Positions 42,101 to 51,089 of a DNA stretch of 64,000 nt are shown here, one piece after another (the stretch's first letter is position 1; each line of letters opens with the position of its first letter). Below the pieces are notes generated by a model that did no database searches, had not been told where the DNA came from, and worked only from the letters and a program-made list of their open reading frames with translations. The translations under genes were made by a program, and so were the position numbers. Source of the DNA: JABFSC01 sp031389045 (lineage in GTDB: Bacteria > Desulfobacterota > Binatia > Bin18); the NCBI GenBank assembly GCA_031389045.1, contig JANMSE010000193.1, forward strand, positions 8,949 through 72,948, in the 5' to 3' direction.

Positions 42101-42817
42101 TTATCCCCTCGCCGCACGAGCCTCCCGCACCCACTGACGTACCCGCCGCAACCACGTGGTACTCGCGACCTCGGCACTTTCAGCGAGGAACCGCGTGGCG
42201 AGGGCATTCGTCAGGACGGGAAAGGCGATACTGTTTTCCACTTCCACGTATTGTCCATTGGCCAAGCTGAAAATCCGCACGCGCCGATCAACATACCGCC
42301 ACACCTCTAGGATACCGAGCTTGGCGTAGATCGGAAATTTGTTGAGCGAATGACTGGAGATGTCGATCTCAATGATGAGGTCTGGCGGTGGGTCCACCGT
42401 CAGATCAATCTTCCTTTTCCCTCGAATCTCCAGCTCATGCTGAATGTAGAAGCAGGAATCAGGCTCGAACCCTTTTTTCACATCGTCACGTTTCAGAGTT
42501 GTTGACCCCAGCCTTCGCAAATCCATGTCCAACTCTTCCGCTACTACCTCCACAAGCGTAGCAAGGGCTCGGTTGGGTTCCTCATGTCTCTCAGAAAGCA
42601 CCATGATCTCTAGCTCCCCCTGGTCATACGCGAAATGCGCGGCGTGACTGTCCTCCATATCCTCCAGCAACCGAGTATACGTTTCCCAGCGTATGCCGTG
42701 GAGAATAATACGAGGGGGTTCATCCTTGAACGGAGGTTCCCCGCCGGGTGAAAGTCCAGAGGAAAGTTCTGGCGGTTTGATGGGAGAAATCACGTCAGTA
42801 GCGGGTTGCATCTTCAT
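42101..42817 (-). CDS. Uma2-family (DUF820) endonuclease-like protein
   Basis: A 238-residue PD-(D/E)xK-type protein. SERHEEPNRALATLV, GFEPDSCFYIQHE and DPPPDLIIEIDISSHSLNK match the Uma2 catalytic Asp and Glu-x-Asp. Function of the family is largely unknown; it is abundant in cyanobacteria and multicellular lineages. The start at 42817 follows AAGGAGG. Confidence 0.85.
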   Translation of the reverse strand: MKMQPATDVISPIKPPELSSGLSPGGEPPFKDEPPRIILHGIRWETYTRLLEDMEDSHAAHFAYDQGELEIMVLSERHEEPNRALATLVEVVAEELDMDLRRLGSTTLKRDDVKKGFEPDSCFYIQHELEIRGKRKIDLTVDPPPDLIIEIDISSHSLNKFPIYAKLGILEVWRYVDRRVRIFSLANGQYVEVENSIAFPVLTNALATRFLAESAEVASTTWLRRVRQWVREARAARG

Positions 42818-42872
42818 GCCTCCTTGAGAGACGAGAGCAGCAAAGAACAAGAGACTCCGCGCACCAGTATCG

Positions 42873-43913
42873 TTACGCCCCCGCCATGATCCGATGCGCC
42901 CGGTCAACCAATTGCGGCACTTTCCACTCGAACTCATTGGCTTTGGGATTCGACGCCGTGCCTTCAATGTAATGACGATAGAGCCCCTCAAGAATGATCG
43001 CCAGCTTCCACACCGCCAGACAGTGATAAAACGCAAAATGCTTCATCGTCCGTCCGGTTTTTTCTTCGTAGCGCGCCACCAGTTCCTCGCGGGAGTGAAA
43101 CCCGGGCTGCGACGTGATGTGGTTACTCTCCTTCGGTTCCGGCTCTGGCGGGTCCCCAGTCGGCCCCCAATAGGTCATTACCCAACCAAGGTCCGCCAAC
43201 GGATCACCAAGCGTGGCCATTTCCCAATCAAAAATCGCCACCAATTTCGCGGGCTGTGGTGTGAACATCACGTTATCGAGCTTGTAATCGCCATGCACGA
43301 TGCTCGTCGCGCTCTGTTCCGGGAGATGCGCCGTGAGCCACTCCGAGACTTCCTGAAGTCCTGGTAATGGCCGGGTGCGTGGCAAGGTAAGTTCAAGCTG
43401 CCCAGCCCAACGTCGCAATTGCCGTTGCAAAAACCCCTGGGGTTTCCCCAAGGTCGCCAGCGACGTCTCTTGCCATTTCACCGCATGCAACTCGACAAGG
43501 GCATCAATCAGCTCCTCCCCAATACGTTTTCGATCCTCCATCGCCGCAAACTCCGGCGGCAGTTGCTCCCGAATCACCACCCCATTGATACGCTCCATGA
43601 CATAGAATGGCACACCGATAACAGCGAGGTCCTCACAGGCAACCACTGGACGCGGCACCCGCACCCCAGTCGCGGCAAGTCCCGACAACACGCGAAATTC
43701 ACGTAGCATGTCATGCGCGGTGGGCAGAATATCCCCGCGTGGCGGGCGACGTAGTACCCACTGCTTTGGCCCCCACGACACATAGAAGGTTTCGTTCGAG
43801 AACCCCGCTTGATGTTTTTCGACGGTGAGTTCCCCGTCTTGCGCTGGAAGTTTCTCGCGCAAGAACGTTTCCAGTTTGGCCACATCAATCAGGGCATCAA
43901 GTTGTTGACTCAT
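42873..43913 (-). CDS. phosphotransferase family protein (APH fold, ACAD10-like)
   Basis: A 346-residue aminoglycoside-phosphotransferase-fold protein. QAGFSNETFYVSW near residue 32, IVHGDYKLDNVMF (catalytic Asp/Asn) near 203 and AIFDWEMATLGDPLADLGW near 225 are the active-site blocks. Relatives fused to or next to acyl-CoA dehydrogenases phosphorylate hydroxy-acids before beta-oxidation-like steps. No acyl-CoA dehydrogenase is adjacent here. Confidence 0.88.
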   Translation of the reverse strand: MSQQLDALIDVAKLETFLREKLPAQDGELTVEKHQAGFSNETFYVSWGPKQWVLRRPPRGDILPTAHDMLREFRVLSGLAATGVRVPRPVVACEDLAVIGVPFYVMERINGVVIREQLPPEFAAMEDRKRIGEELIDALVELHAVKWQETSLATLGKPQGFLQRQLRRWAGQLELTLPRTRPLPGLQEVSEWLTAHLPEQSATSIVHGDYKLDNVMFTPQPAKLVAIFDWEMATLGDPLADLGWVMTYWGPTGDPPEPEPKESNHITSQPGFHSREELVARYEEKTGRTMKHFAFYHCLAVWKLAIILEGLYRHYIEGTASNPKANEFEWKVPQLVDRAHRIMAGA

Positions 43914-44063
43914 GGTTTCCTCTTTCCGACTTTGGGCTTTTACCCGCGTATACGGTGAGAAACAGCCCACCCCCGCGGATGAAGGACAATCATGCTCCCT
44001 CCGCCGATTTCAATGAATGACAGGGAAAATGCTCTTCTGAGCGGAAGGTAACATCTGACTTGA

Positions 44064-44092
44064 TTGACAACCCTTTACGGCATTTCTACATT
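44064..44092 (+). promoter_or_regulatory. sigma-70-like promoter for the retropepsin pair
   Basis: TTGACA at 44064-44069, a 17-base spacer and TACATT at 44087-44092, followed by AGGAG and the ATG at 44118. It is the clearest promoter match in the window and supports starting the next gene at 44118. Confidence 0.7.
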
Positions 44093-44117
44093 GCCAGTGT
44101 TTACAGGAGCACCACCT

Positions 44118-44420
44118 ATGTCCTCGCAATCAGCCTCTACCTTACTTGAGCCTACACTCACTCGCTACGGCGGACAGGAAGAGCATACCCCCGAAGAATG
44201 GGAAGAACGCTATGTTGATACCTGGCTGCTCCTAGAAGTCACTGCGGAAGATGAGGCTGGTGAGCCGAAGCGAGCAAAGTTAGTGGCCTTCACCTCGGAC
44301 CCCATGACTGACGCCTTTCAACAACTCTGGCGTTCGTATGCTGACCAGGGTATCCTGACCTTGTTCACGCATAGTAAGTACGCCGATCCCCGTCCCACCG
44401 TGGTGGTGCATGCCTCGTGA
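44118..44420 (+). CDS. hypothetical protein upstream of a retropepsin-like protease
   Basis: A 100-residue acidic protein, not recognised. LLLEVTAEDEAGEPKRAKLVAF and a C-terminal strand YADPRPTVVVHAS are visible. It overlaps the next gene by 11 bases, so the two are co-translated. It may be a regulator or substrate of the protease. Confidence 0.65.
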   Translation: MSSQSASTLLEPTLTRYGGQEEHTPEEWEERYVDTWLLLEVTAEDEAGEPKRAKLVAFTSDPMTDAFQQLWRSYADQGILTLFTHSKYADPRPTVVVHAS

Positions 44421-44793
44421 GTGGGCGTCTTTTCGTCCACGGTCTCTTCCGATCATTACCGTCCGTAAAGGCCCCCGGGCGATCCGCGCACTCGCCGATA
44501 CCGGAGCCCAAACCAGTTTAATCCATCCTCGACTCGCCCTCCAATTCGGCCTCCCCACCATTGGTGATCTGTCCATCGTTGGCGTTGGCTCCTCAGTGAC
44601 CAGAATTGCTCGTGTGCGGCTTACAAACCTGCATGTCGCGCGTTTATCGTTGCGTTCATTTGACGCCGGGGTTGTGAATCTTGACAATTTACGCTTGGGC
44701 ATTGATCTGATCTTGGGCATCAGCGCCTTCGAGGGGTATCGTTTGCAGTTCGATTTTACGCAAGGGCATCTGTACTTATTATCGGAAGAGTAA
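44410..44793 (+). CDS. retropepsin-like (clan AA) aspartic protease
   Basis: A 127-residue single-domain protein with the retropepsin active-site motif ALADTGAQTSLIHP near residue 28 and a second hydrophobic LGIDLILGISAF near 97. Being a half-pepsin, it would work as a homodimer. A second such protein is at 60900. Substrate is unknown. Confidence 0.8.
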   Translation: MPREWASFRPRSLPIITVRKGPRAIRALADTGAQTSLIHPRLALQFGLPTIGDLSIVGVGSSVTRIARVRLTNLHVARLSLRSFDAGVVNLDNLRLGIDLILGISAFEGYRLQFDFTQGHLYLLSEE

Positions 44794-44797
44794 TCGC

Positions 44798-46069
44798 TCA
44801 ATCCCGTGCATACGGCGGCGGCTTGGGCGTCACCGTGAACAGCACCAACGACACTACACTGGTCACCACCGCATACGTGAACGCCAGCCGATAACTCCCA
44901 GTCGTGTCGCGCAGATAGCCGGCAATCATCGGTCCCCACGCACCCAAGACCCCAGCACCGGCATACAGAAACCCACCAATCGTCCCGGCATGGCGGCGAC
45001 CAAACAGGTCGCCAATCAACGCGGTGAAAAGGGTCGCCATACTGCCATAGAAAAACCCAAACGCCGCCGCGCCAAGGTACAACACCGTCAGGCTCTGGGC
45101 GAAAACAAACAGCAGATAGGCGATGATGTGCATGGTCAGGCTCAGCAGCAGTCCTTGTTTCCGACCAATACGATCGGACAAGGAACCCAAGGACAGGCTG
45201 CCAATAAAGGCGCACAGTCCCATGATACTCACCGCGAGTGCGCCCTGGGTGGGAGAAAATCCAAGATCACGCGCATACGCGACGATATGCACGAAAGGCA
45301 CCGGAACCGAAAGCAGCATGATGACAAACACCAGGAACAATGACCAAAAAGCGGGAAAGCGCCAGGCTTCCGCTAACGACCATCCTGGCAAGGGCGCGGG
45401 AGAGGTCTCCAGCGCCTGCGCGGTGACAGGAGAACCTCCGGGAAGAGTGCTCGGCGATGGCAAGGGATCACCATCTGGGGCAAGCCCAAGCAGCTCTGGG
45501 CTGCGGACCATGAAGCGCGCGACGATGTTCAAGACGATGACAATCACTACACCGCAGGAGAGGTACACCGGACGCCAGCCATAGAGAGGAATGAGCGCGG
45601 CCAGTAACGGAGGACCCACGAGGATGCCACAGCTACTCCCACACGAGGCCAGTCCGAGCGCCAACCCGCGCTTGCGCTGGAACCACTTCATCACCGTCGT
45701 ATTACAGGGGATAAACGCGGTGCTCATGCCCAAGGCCGCGACGAATCCATAGAACAGATACATCTGCCACGGCGCCGAGACTTGGCTGGTCGCGATAATG
45801 CCGCACCCCAGCAGCACTCCGCCAACGGCAATCACCACCGTCGGCCCCTTGGAATCCGTCAACCGACCGCTGAGCCAACTGCATGCGCTATACGTCATGG
45901 TATAGAGCGAAAACGCCCCAGCGATACTCGCGCGTTGCCAGCCGAGTTCCTCCAGCATGAACGGGAGAAAAACGCCAAACGAATACTGGACGCCGTAGGT
46001 CAAGAACAAAATCAGGAATGCACACGCGGTGACAATCCAGCCGTAAAACAAGGAATGGAGGAAAGGCAT
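44798..46069 (-). CDS. MFS transporter, monocarboxylate/oxalate-formate-like
   Basis: A 423-residue membrane protein with 12 predicted helices. FLHSLFYGWIVTACAF starts it, and the loop 2-3 signature WLSGRLTDSKGP and SLSDRIGRKQGLLL fit MFS family. It resembles OFA/monocarboxylate porters. A second MFS gene lies upstream in the same direction. Confidence 0.9.
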   Translation of the reverse strand: MPFLHSLFYGWIVTACAFLILFLTYGVQYSFGVFLPFMLEELGWQRASIAGAFSLYTMTYSACSWLSGRLTDSKGPTVVIAVGGVLLGCGIIATSQVSAPWQMYLFYGFVAALGMSTAFIPCNTTVMKWFQRKRGLALGLASCGSSCGILVGPPLLAALIPLYGWRPVYLSCGVVIVIVLNIVARFMVRSPELLGLAPDGDPLPSPSTLPGGSPVTAQALETSPAPLPGWSLAEAWRFPAFWSLFLVFVIMLLSVPVPFVHIVAYARDLGFSPTQGALAVSIMGLCAFIGSLSLGSLSDRIGRKQGLLLSLTMHIIAYLLFVFAQSLTVLYLGAAAFGFFYGSMATLFTALIGDLFGRRHAGTIGGFLYAGAGVLGAWGPMIAGYLRDTTGSYRLAFTYAVVTSVVSLVLFTVTPKPPPYARD

Positions 46070-46134
46070 CCTGGCTTTCGCTTCGAGTCTCGCACGGGGG
46101 CGTCCCCTCCTCTCGTGGAGGGGAGGGAGCCAGA

Positions 46135-47391
46135 TTAACTCGTCTGTAGTACGACTTGCGAAGGAACCCGCTCTTGGTCCAGCCTCTTCGGCGAAGGCAG
46201 TGTGAGCGCGAGCAGAGCGGAGATCATGCTCGTTCCCGTACTCGTGAGAAACGGGATCATATAACTCCCGAAGATGTCATACAGCTTGCCACCCATCAGT
46301 CCACCGGACCCCATCCCGAGGGCCGCGATCATAAAGAAGACGCCAAGGATGGAGCCGATGAAGCGCGTGCCAAAATGTTCACGGAAAAGCATCGCATACA
46401 CTGGCATCGGGCCACCGTACCCAATCCCGAACGCCACTGCCCAGAGATAAAACGAAGACGGCTCGTGCACATGCATGAACGGCGGGATCATCACCGCCTG
46501 CACTCCTAAAAACAGCGCCATTGCCCATTTCCCGCCTATACGATCCGCCATCATGCCACAAGCAATTTTGCCAACTAAGCCAGATATGGCCATGACTGCC
46601 GCCACTTTCGATGCTGTTGATCCCACCAGGCCCATATCGGTCATGTGATTAAACCCGTGGAGCAGAACGCAGGAGTGGCCGATACAACATCCCAACACCA
46701 TAAAATTGAGCGTCCAGAACGCCCGTGTTCGCATCGCCTGACTGAGGGTCAGATGGACGTTTGGCATTTTCGAGACAAATCCTGCCGCCCCACTCGTGGC
46801 ATACGCATGACTCTCTTCTTCGGAGTGATCACGGATAAGCATGGCGAGGGGAAAGATTAGGAGCGACCCGACGCCCAACCACAGATACGCCCCACGCCAA
46901 TCCGTCTGCGTCAGCAAGTATACAGTTAACGGAGCGAACACGGCGGGTCCGACATTTTGTGACTGGGCAATCGCTAAGGCGAGCCCTTGGTTACGGGTAA
47001 ACCACTTGGTAATGAGCGCCGTCAGTGGGACCGCCGCGGCGGAGCGCCCAAGCGCCATCACGACACCAAAGGCGAAGTAGAGATGCGTCAGTGATTGAAT
47101 CTGGCTCATCAAGATGGTCCCAATAATAAAGAGGATGCCGCCGGCAATGAGCAAGCGGCGGGACCCAAAACGGTCGGAGAGCGCCCCACACGCGAGGTTG
47201 CCAAAGCCAAAGAATATCCAGTTAATCATCGACGCGGTGGAGATCGTGCCGCGACTCCACTCAAACTGTTCGGAAATCGGCTTGAACATGATGCCGAAGG
47301 AATCAACGATCCCGAACATGATGAGCGTCAAAAAGAGCCCCGCGAAAACGATGACCCAACCGTAAAAGAACTTCCCCTGTGATTGCTCCAT
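46135..47391 (-). CDS. MFS transporter, second OFA-like carrier
   Basis: A 418-residue 12-helix carrier. FFYGWVIVFAGLFLTL begins it, with CGALSDRFGSRRLL and CGMMADRIGGKWAM as MFS signatures. It resembles its neighbour at 44798 only loosely. It starts at MEQSQGK after GGAGGGGGA. The substrate, probably an organic acid, is inferred. Confidence 0.9.
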   Translation of the reverse strand: MEQSQGKFFYGWVIVFAGLFLTLIMFGIVDSFGIMFKPISEQFEWSRGTISTASMINWIFFGFGNLACGALSDRFGSRRLLIAGGILFIIGTILMSQIQSLTHLYFAFGVVMALGRSAAAVPLTALITKWFTRNQGLALAIAQSQNVGPAVFAPLTVYLLTQTDWRGAYLWLGVGSLLIFPLAMLIRDHSEEESHAYATSGAAGFVSKMPNVHLTLSQAMRTRAFWTLNFMVLGCCIGHSCVLLHGFNHMTDMGLVGSTASKVAAVMAISGLVGKIACGMMADRIGGKWAMALFLGVQAVMIPPFMHVHEPSSFYLWAVAFGIGYGGPMPVYAMLFREHFGTRFIGSILGVFFMIAALGMGSGGLMGGKLYDIFGSYMIPFLTSTGTSMISALLALTLPSPKRLDQERVPSQVVLQTS

Positions 47392-47485
47392 TCCCCCTCC
47401 TAAAGAAGCGTGCCGCGGCACCGGGTCAAGAATTTCGACAGTAAACCTGGACTTCAGAGGTGAGTCAAGGGAAAGGGCGGAGGCA

Positions 47486-47592
47486 GTGGAGAGTGGAAAG
47501 TGGAAAGTGGAGAGTGGAGAGTGCAGAGTGGAGAGTGAAAAAAACGCAACCTTTCAACTCTGAACTCTCAACTCTCAACTTTCCACTCTCTC
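47486..47592. repeat. GTGGAGA/GTGGAAA heptameric repeat with inverted arm
   Basis: The left arm is eight 7-nt units of GTGGAGA or GTGGAAA. The right arm (47551-47592) is TCAACTC, TGAACTC, TCAACTC, TCAACTT, TCCACTC, the reverse complement. A short A-run separates the arms. It ends inside the stop codon of the gene at 47591. Confidence 0.82.
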
Positions 47593-49618
47593 AGATCTCC
47601 CGTCCCATCTTCTCTCCCTCATAAATCACCGCCTCCAGCTTGCGCGGCGCGACGGCGTCGCCAATACGATGAAGGGCTGTGAAGCTGGACCGCAGGTCGT
47701 GAAACAAAGCCTCGTTGGGGGTACGCATCATGGCGAGAATGACCGTGTCCACGGTCACCGTCCGTCGCTCGCCTCCCCATATATCGTAGATTTCAACCTG
47801 ATGATCGGTGATGGCCTCGATGAACTGTTGCGCCGAGAGCTTCACCCCCGCCGTTTTGAGACGTGGAAAGAGATGCGCCATCTCCAACGTTTTCAGCGTG
47901 TCTTCACCAACGAAAAGGTGCGGCGTGATCACTTCCACGCTCACACCCTCATTCGCCAACACCTCAGCCAACCCCAAGGGCAGGTAGCCGTCGGTTTCAT
48001 CAAGAATGAGCACCCGCTTTCCCAGCGATGTGACATCGCCAAGCGCCTTCCGGGTTGCCTCGGCGATGTCCAGGACGTGCGACTGCTCCACTCCTGGAAT
48101 CGCTTCGCGATCAATCCGATACGGACTATAGCCGGTGCGATCATACGAAGCCCCGGTGGCACAGATCACGATGTCGGGGTTTTCTCCCACGACCAGGTCT
48201 GTTGTCGCGACCGTATGCAATCGCACTGCAACGCCAGCTTTTCCTAGTGGACGCGCGAGGTTGTCGATCGCGGCTTGCCATCCCGCGCGGGTCGGTAAGC
48301 GTTTCAAGAGATTGAGATGTCCGCCCAGTTCCCCGGTCTGTTCGTAGAGCGTCACTTTGTGACCACGCTTGGCCGCGACCGCGGCGCATTTCAATCCCGC
48401 CGGGCCCCCACCAACCACGATGATTTTCTTCACTCGGCCTTGCGCCACTTTCTTGAGCGACCCCTCTCCCCACTGGCGCTCACGGCCCATCACCGGATTC
48501 ATCACACACGTCACTTCCACATTATCAATCAGCCGACTGATGCAGACATTGGCCCCAACACAGCGAGTGATCTCGTCTTCACGCCCCTCCCGGCTCTTAT
48601 TGACGATAAAGGGGTCCGCCATATGCGCCCGCGTCATCGCCACCATATCCGCCGCGCCATCGACCAGAATCCGCTCCGCCATGCGGATATCGATGATTCG
48701 CCCCACGATAAAGACTTTCGCGCGCTCACCAACAATGTCTTTGGCGCGCTTGCCGAACGGCACCATGAATCCTTCCGGCATACTCCCCATCGGAGCCACC
48801 CCGATGTGGAGGGTATGGTAGCCACCACCAGAGATATTAAAGAAATTAAAGAGTCCGGTCGCGGCGAAAATCTCGAGTTGTTCTTCCGCTTGCTCTGGAG
48901 TAATACCCGCCGGCCCGAGGAATTCGTCAAAGGAGAGACGAAGGCCGAGGGTGAACTCACTCCCGACTCGTTTGCGAATAGTCTCGCCAATCTCAATGAT
49001 TAACTGACACCGGTGCCGCACCGACCCCCCGTACCGATCGGTCCGTTTGTTAAACGCGGGACTGAGGAACTCTCCCAACAGTTGGCTATGCGCGGCGTGT
49101 ACTTCGACGCCATCAATCCCCGCCAGTTGCGCGTTGACCGCCGACTCGCCGAAGCCTTTGAGGATTTCATCAATCTGCTCTTGCTCCATCACCATCGGCG
49201 TTTCGTTGTAGATCACCGACGGCACCCGTGACGCCGCCCACAGCGGACGCCAGTGGTCGATATACATGGTGCCTTTGCCTTGGGTCCCACACGCGAAAAG
49301 CTGCACGAACTGTTTGCAGCCAAACTGATGCACGGCTTCCACGAGCTTTTCGTATTGAGGAATCACCCGCCGCTCCCAGGCAATGCAGCCGGCGTGGTAG
49401 TTCATTCCCGCTGGGTGCACCGCCTGTTGTTCAAGCACGAGCAACGCCGCCCCGCCGCGCGCGCGCTCCTGATAATAGGCGATGTGCCGGTCACTAATGA
49501 TCTCATCTTTTCCATAGAGCTGCGTATGCCCCGTGACCATGATGCGGTGCTTCACCGTCATTGTGCCAATAGTCAGCGGCGTCCACACCTGTGTGAAAGG
49601 CGAAGGGGAATCAGACAC
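47591..49618 (-). CDS. trimethylamine-dehydrogenase-like flavoprotein, NADH:flavin oxidoreductase/FAD family
   Basis: A 675-residue protein joining an Old-Yellow-Enzyme barrel (1-350) to an FAD/NAD domain (370-675, VVGGGPAGLKCAAVA). Closest in style to trimethylamine, dimethylamine or histamine dehydrogenase. The 4Fe-4S motif of that family is CxxCNVCISR; here it reads CVGANVCISR, so the second cysteine is Ala (codon 48551-48553). The covalent-FMN cysteine position of TMADH reads GHTQL. The GTG at 49618 follows AAGGAG. The RidA gene is just upstream. Confidence 0.86.
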   Translation of the reverse strand: MSDSPSPFTQVWTPLTIGTMTVKHRIMVTGHTQLYGKDEIISDRHIAYYQERARGGAALLVLEQQAVHPAGMNYHAGCIAWERRVIPQYEKLVEAVHQFGCKQFVQLFACGTQGKGTMYIDHWRPLWAASRVPSVIYNETPMVMEQEQIDEILKGFGESAVNAQLAGIDGVEVHAAHSQLLGEFLSPAFNKRTDRYGGSVRHRCQLIIEIGETIRKRVGSEFTLGLRLSFDEFLGPAGITPEQAEEQLEIFAATGLFNFFNISGGGYHTLHIGVAPMGSMPEGFMVPFGKRAKDIVGERAKVFIVGRIIDIRMAERILVDGAADMVAMTRAHMADPFIVNKSREGREDEITRCVGANVCISRLIDNVEVTCVMNPVMGRERQWGEGSLKKVAQGRVKKIIVVGGGPAGLKCAAVAAKRGHKVTLYEQTGELGGHLNLLKRLPTRAGWQAAIDNLARPLGKAGVAVRLHTVATTDLVVGENPDIVICATGASYDRTGYSPYRIDREAIPGVEQSHVLDIAEATRKALGDVTSLGKRVLILDETDGYLPLGLAEVLANEGVSVEVITPHLFVGEDTLKTLEMAHLFPRLKTAGVKLSAQQFIEAITDHQVEIYDIWGGERRTVTVDTVILAMMRTPNEALFHDLRSSFTALHRIGDAVAPRKLEAVIYEGEKMGREI

Positions 49619-49640
49619 AAATACTCCTTGTGTAAGGGGC

Positions 49641-50039
49641 TCAATCAGGCAAGAGCGCCGTGCACTTAATTTCCACCAGCAAGCCGGGCATAGCCAATGC
49701 GGTCGTGCCAATCCCAGTCCAAGTCGGCAGTCGATCCAAATTGGTGAAATAGCGGTCTTTCACCTGCATAAAGAGTGGCAAGTCACGCATATCGGTATGG
49801 TACGTGACCATTTCAACCACATCGTCAAAGGTGATTCCAGCGGAGGTCAGTACCTGTTTGACATTCTCGAACGCTTGCACGAATTGCGCCTCTTTGCCTT
49901 CGACGACGTTCAGATTTTCATCGCGCCCAACTTGACCGGCGATATAGAGGAACGGTCCGGCTTTCACTCCAGGTGAATAACGAAACCGCTCGTGGATATT
50001 CTTCATACTGTGAGGAACCACGGATTCTCGTTTTGGCAT
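49641..50039 (-). CDS. RidA/YjgF-family protein
   Basis: A 132-residue RidA. YSPGVKAGPFLYIAGQVGRDENL starts the fold and VEIKCTAL ends it. RidA proteins hydrolyse reactive imines from amine oxidation, which fits the amine dehydrogenase-like gene next to it (22 bases). Catalytic Arg in the usual IKCTA context is not obvious. Confidence 0.88.
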   Translation of the reverse strand: MPKRESVVPHSMKNIHERFRYSPGVKAGPFLYIAGQVGRDENLNVVEGKEAQFVQAFENVKQVLTSAGITFDDVVEMVTYHTDMRDLPLFMQVKDRYFTNLDRLPTWTGIGTTALAMPGLLVEIKCTALLPD

Positions 50040-50186
50040 GACATTGACTCCTCTCTCCATTCCGCGTTGACTTCCGTTCTTGTGTAGTCTAGTGGGGGAA
50101 CGCGGTCAAATTTTTCGGATGTCACCCGACGTTTTATTCGTACCATCATTCGCTATTTGCATTTTTATGACAAGGAGGATTCGCGT

Positions 50187-51062
50187 ATGGACCTTGGTAT
50201 TCTCGTCCCGGCAACCCAAGAAACGAAGAACATCGCCGAGATCGCCCAACGTGTTGAAGCCCTGGGGTTTGAGTCCTTATGGATTCCCGAACATCCAGTG
50301 ATTCCGGTCGGCTTCCAAACCCAGGTGCCCGGCGGGGGCAAACTCCCGGTCCATTATAATCGCTGGGCCGATCCGTTTATCGCCCTCACGGTCGCCGCCA
50401 CCGCGACGAAGCGCCTCAAACTCGCGACCGGTATTTGTCTCCTGCCGGAACGCGAAACGCTGATGACGGCGAAAATCATCGCCACGCTCGATATGTACTC
50501 CGGTGGTCGAGTGATTCTCGGCGTCGGCGCGGGCTGGCTCAAGGAAGAGACCGAAGCGATGGGCACGAACTTCCGCCTGCGCTGGAAACGCTTACGTGAG
50601 ACGGTAGAGGCCATGCGGATTTTGTGGACGCAGCCGGAACCGAGCTATCAGGGCGAACTCGTGCATTTTCCGCCAGTGTATTGCAATCCCAAGCCGGTCC
50701 AAAAATCCGGGCCGCCCATTTTTCTTGGTGGCCATGTGCCGAAAGCCTTGGAACGGGTGGCGCGGTCGTATGATGGCTGGTGTCCACTCTCCAACGATCC
50801 AGCCGACTACAAAACGAAAGTCGCGACCATCCGGCAAATGGCCAAAGAGGCGGGGCGCAATCCTGAGTCCCTGCAAATGTCCGCGTTTGTCGATCCGCTA
50901 GAGGGCACGCTGTCGGCGGATACCCTGAAAGCATTCCGCGACGCGGGCGCGAGTCGCATCGTGCTGTTCTCGCAAGCCTTCGCGCAAGAAATCGCCAACG
51001 GCAACGCGCTGGGGTGCATTGAGCGCGTCGCGCCGGTCATTGAACGGGCGCGGAATATCTAA
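50187..51062 (+). CDS. LLM-class flavin/F420-dependent oxidoreductase
   Basis: A 291-residue luciferase-like protein close in style to the one at 19696. MDLGILVPATQETKN, SLWIPEHPVIP, LATGICLLPE, VILGVGAGWLKEE and GGHVPKALERVARSYDGW are the family blocks. It leads a three-gene plus-strand group with a crotonase and a DJ-1-like protein. Start follows AAGGAGGA. Confidence 0.9.
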   Translation: MDLGILVPATQETKNIAEIAQRVEALGFESLWIPEHPVIPVGFQTQVPGGGKLPVHYNRWADPFIALTVAATATKRLKLATGICLLPERETLMTAKIIATLDMYSGGRVILGVGAGWLKEETEAMGTNFRLRWKRLRETVEAMRILWTQPEPSYQGELVHFPPVYCNPKPVQKSGPPIFLGGHVPKALERVARSYDGWCPLSNDPADYKTKVATIRQMAKEAGRNPESLQMSAFVDPLEGTLSADTLKAFRDAGASRIVLFSQAFAQEIANGNALGCIERVAPVIERARNI

Positions 51063-51089
51063 CCGCTAACCTCAAGGAGAAACATCCAC

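Noticed and set aside
42818..43036. N-terminal extension of the Uma2 protein from 43036
   Set aside because: It overlaps the phosphotransferase gene and lacks family sequence; the start at 42817 has an AAGGAGG.
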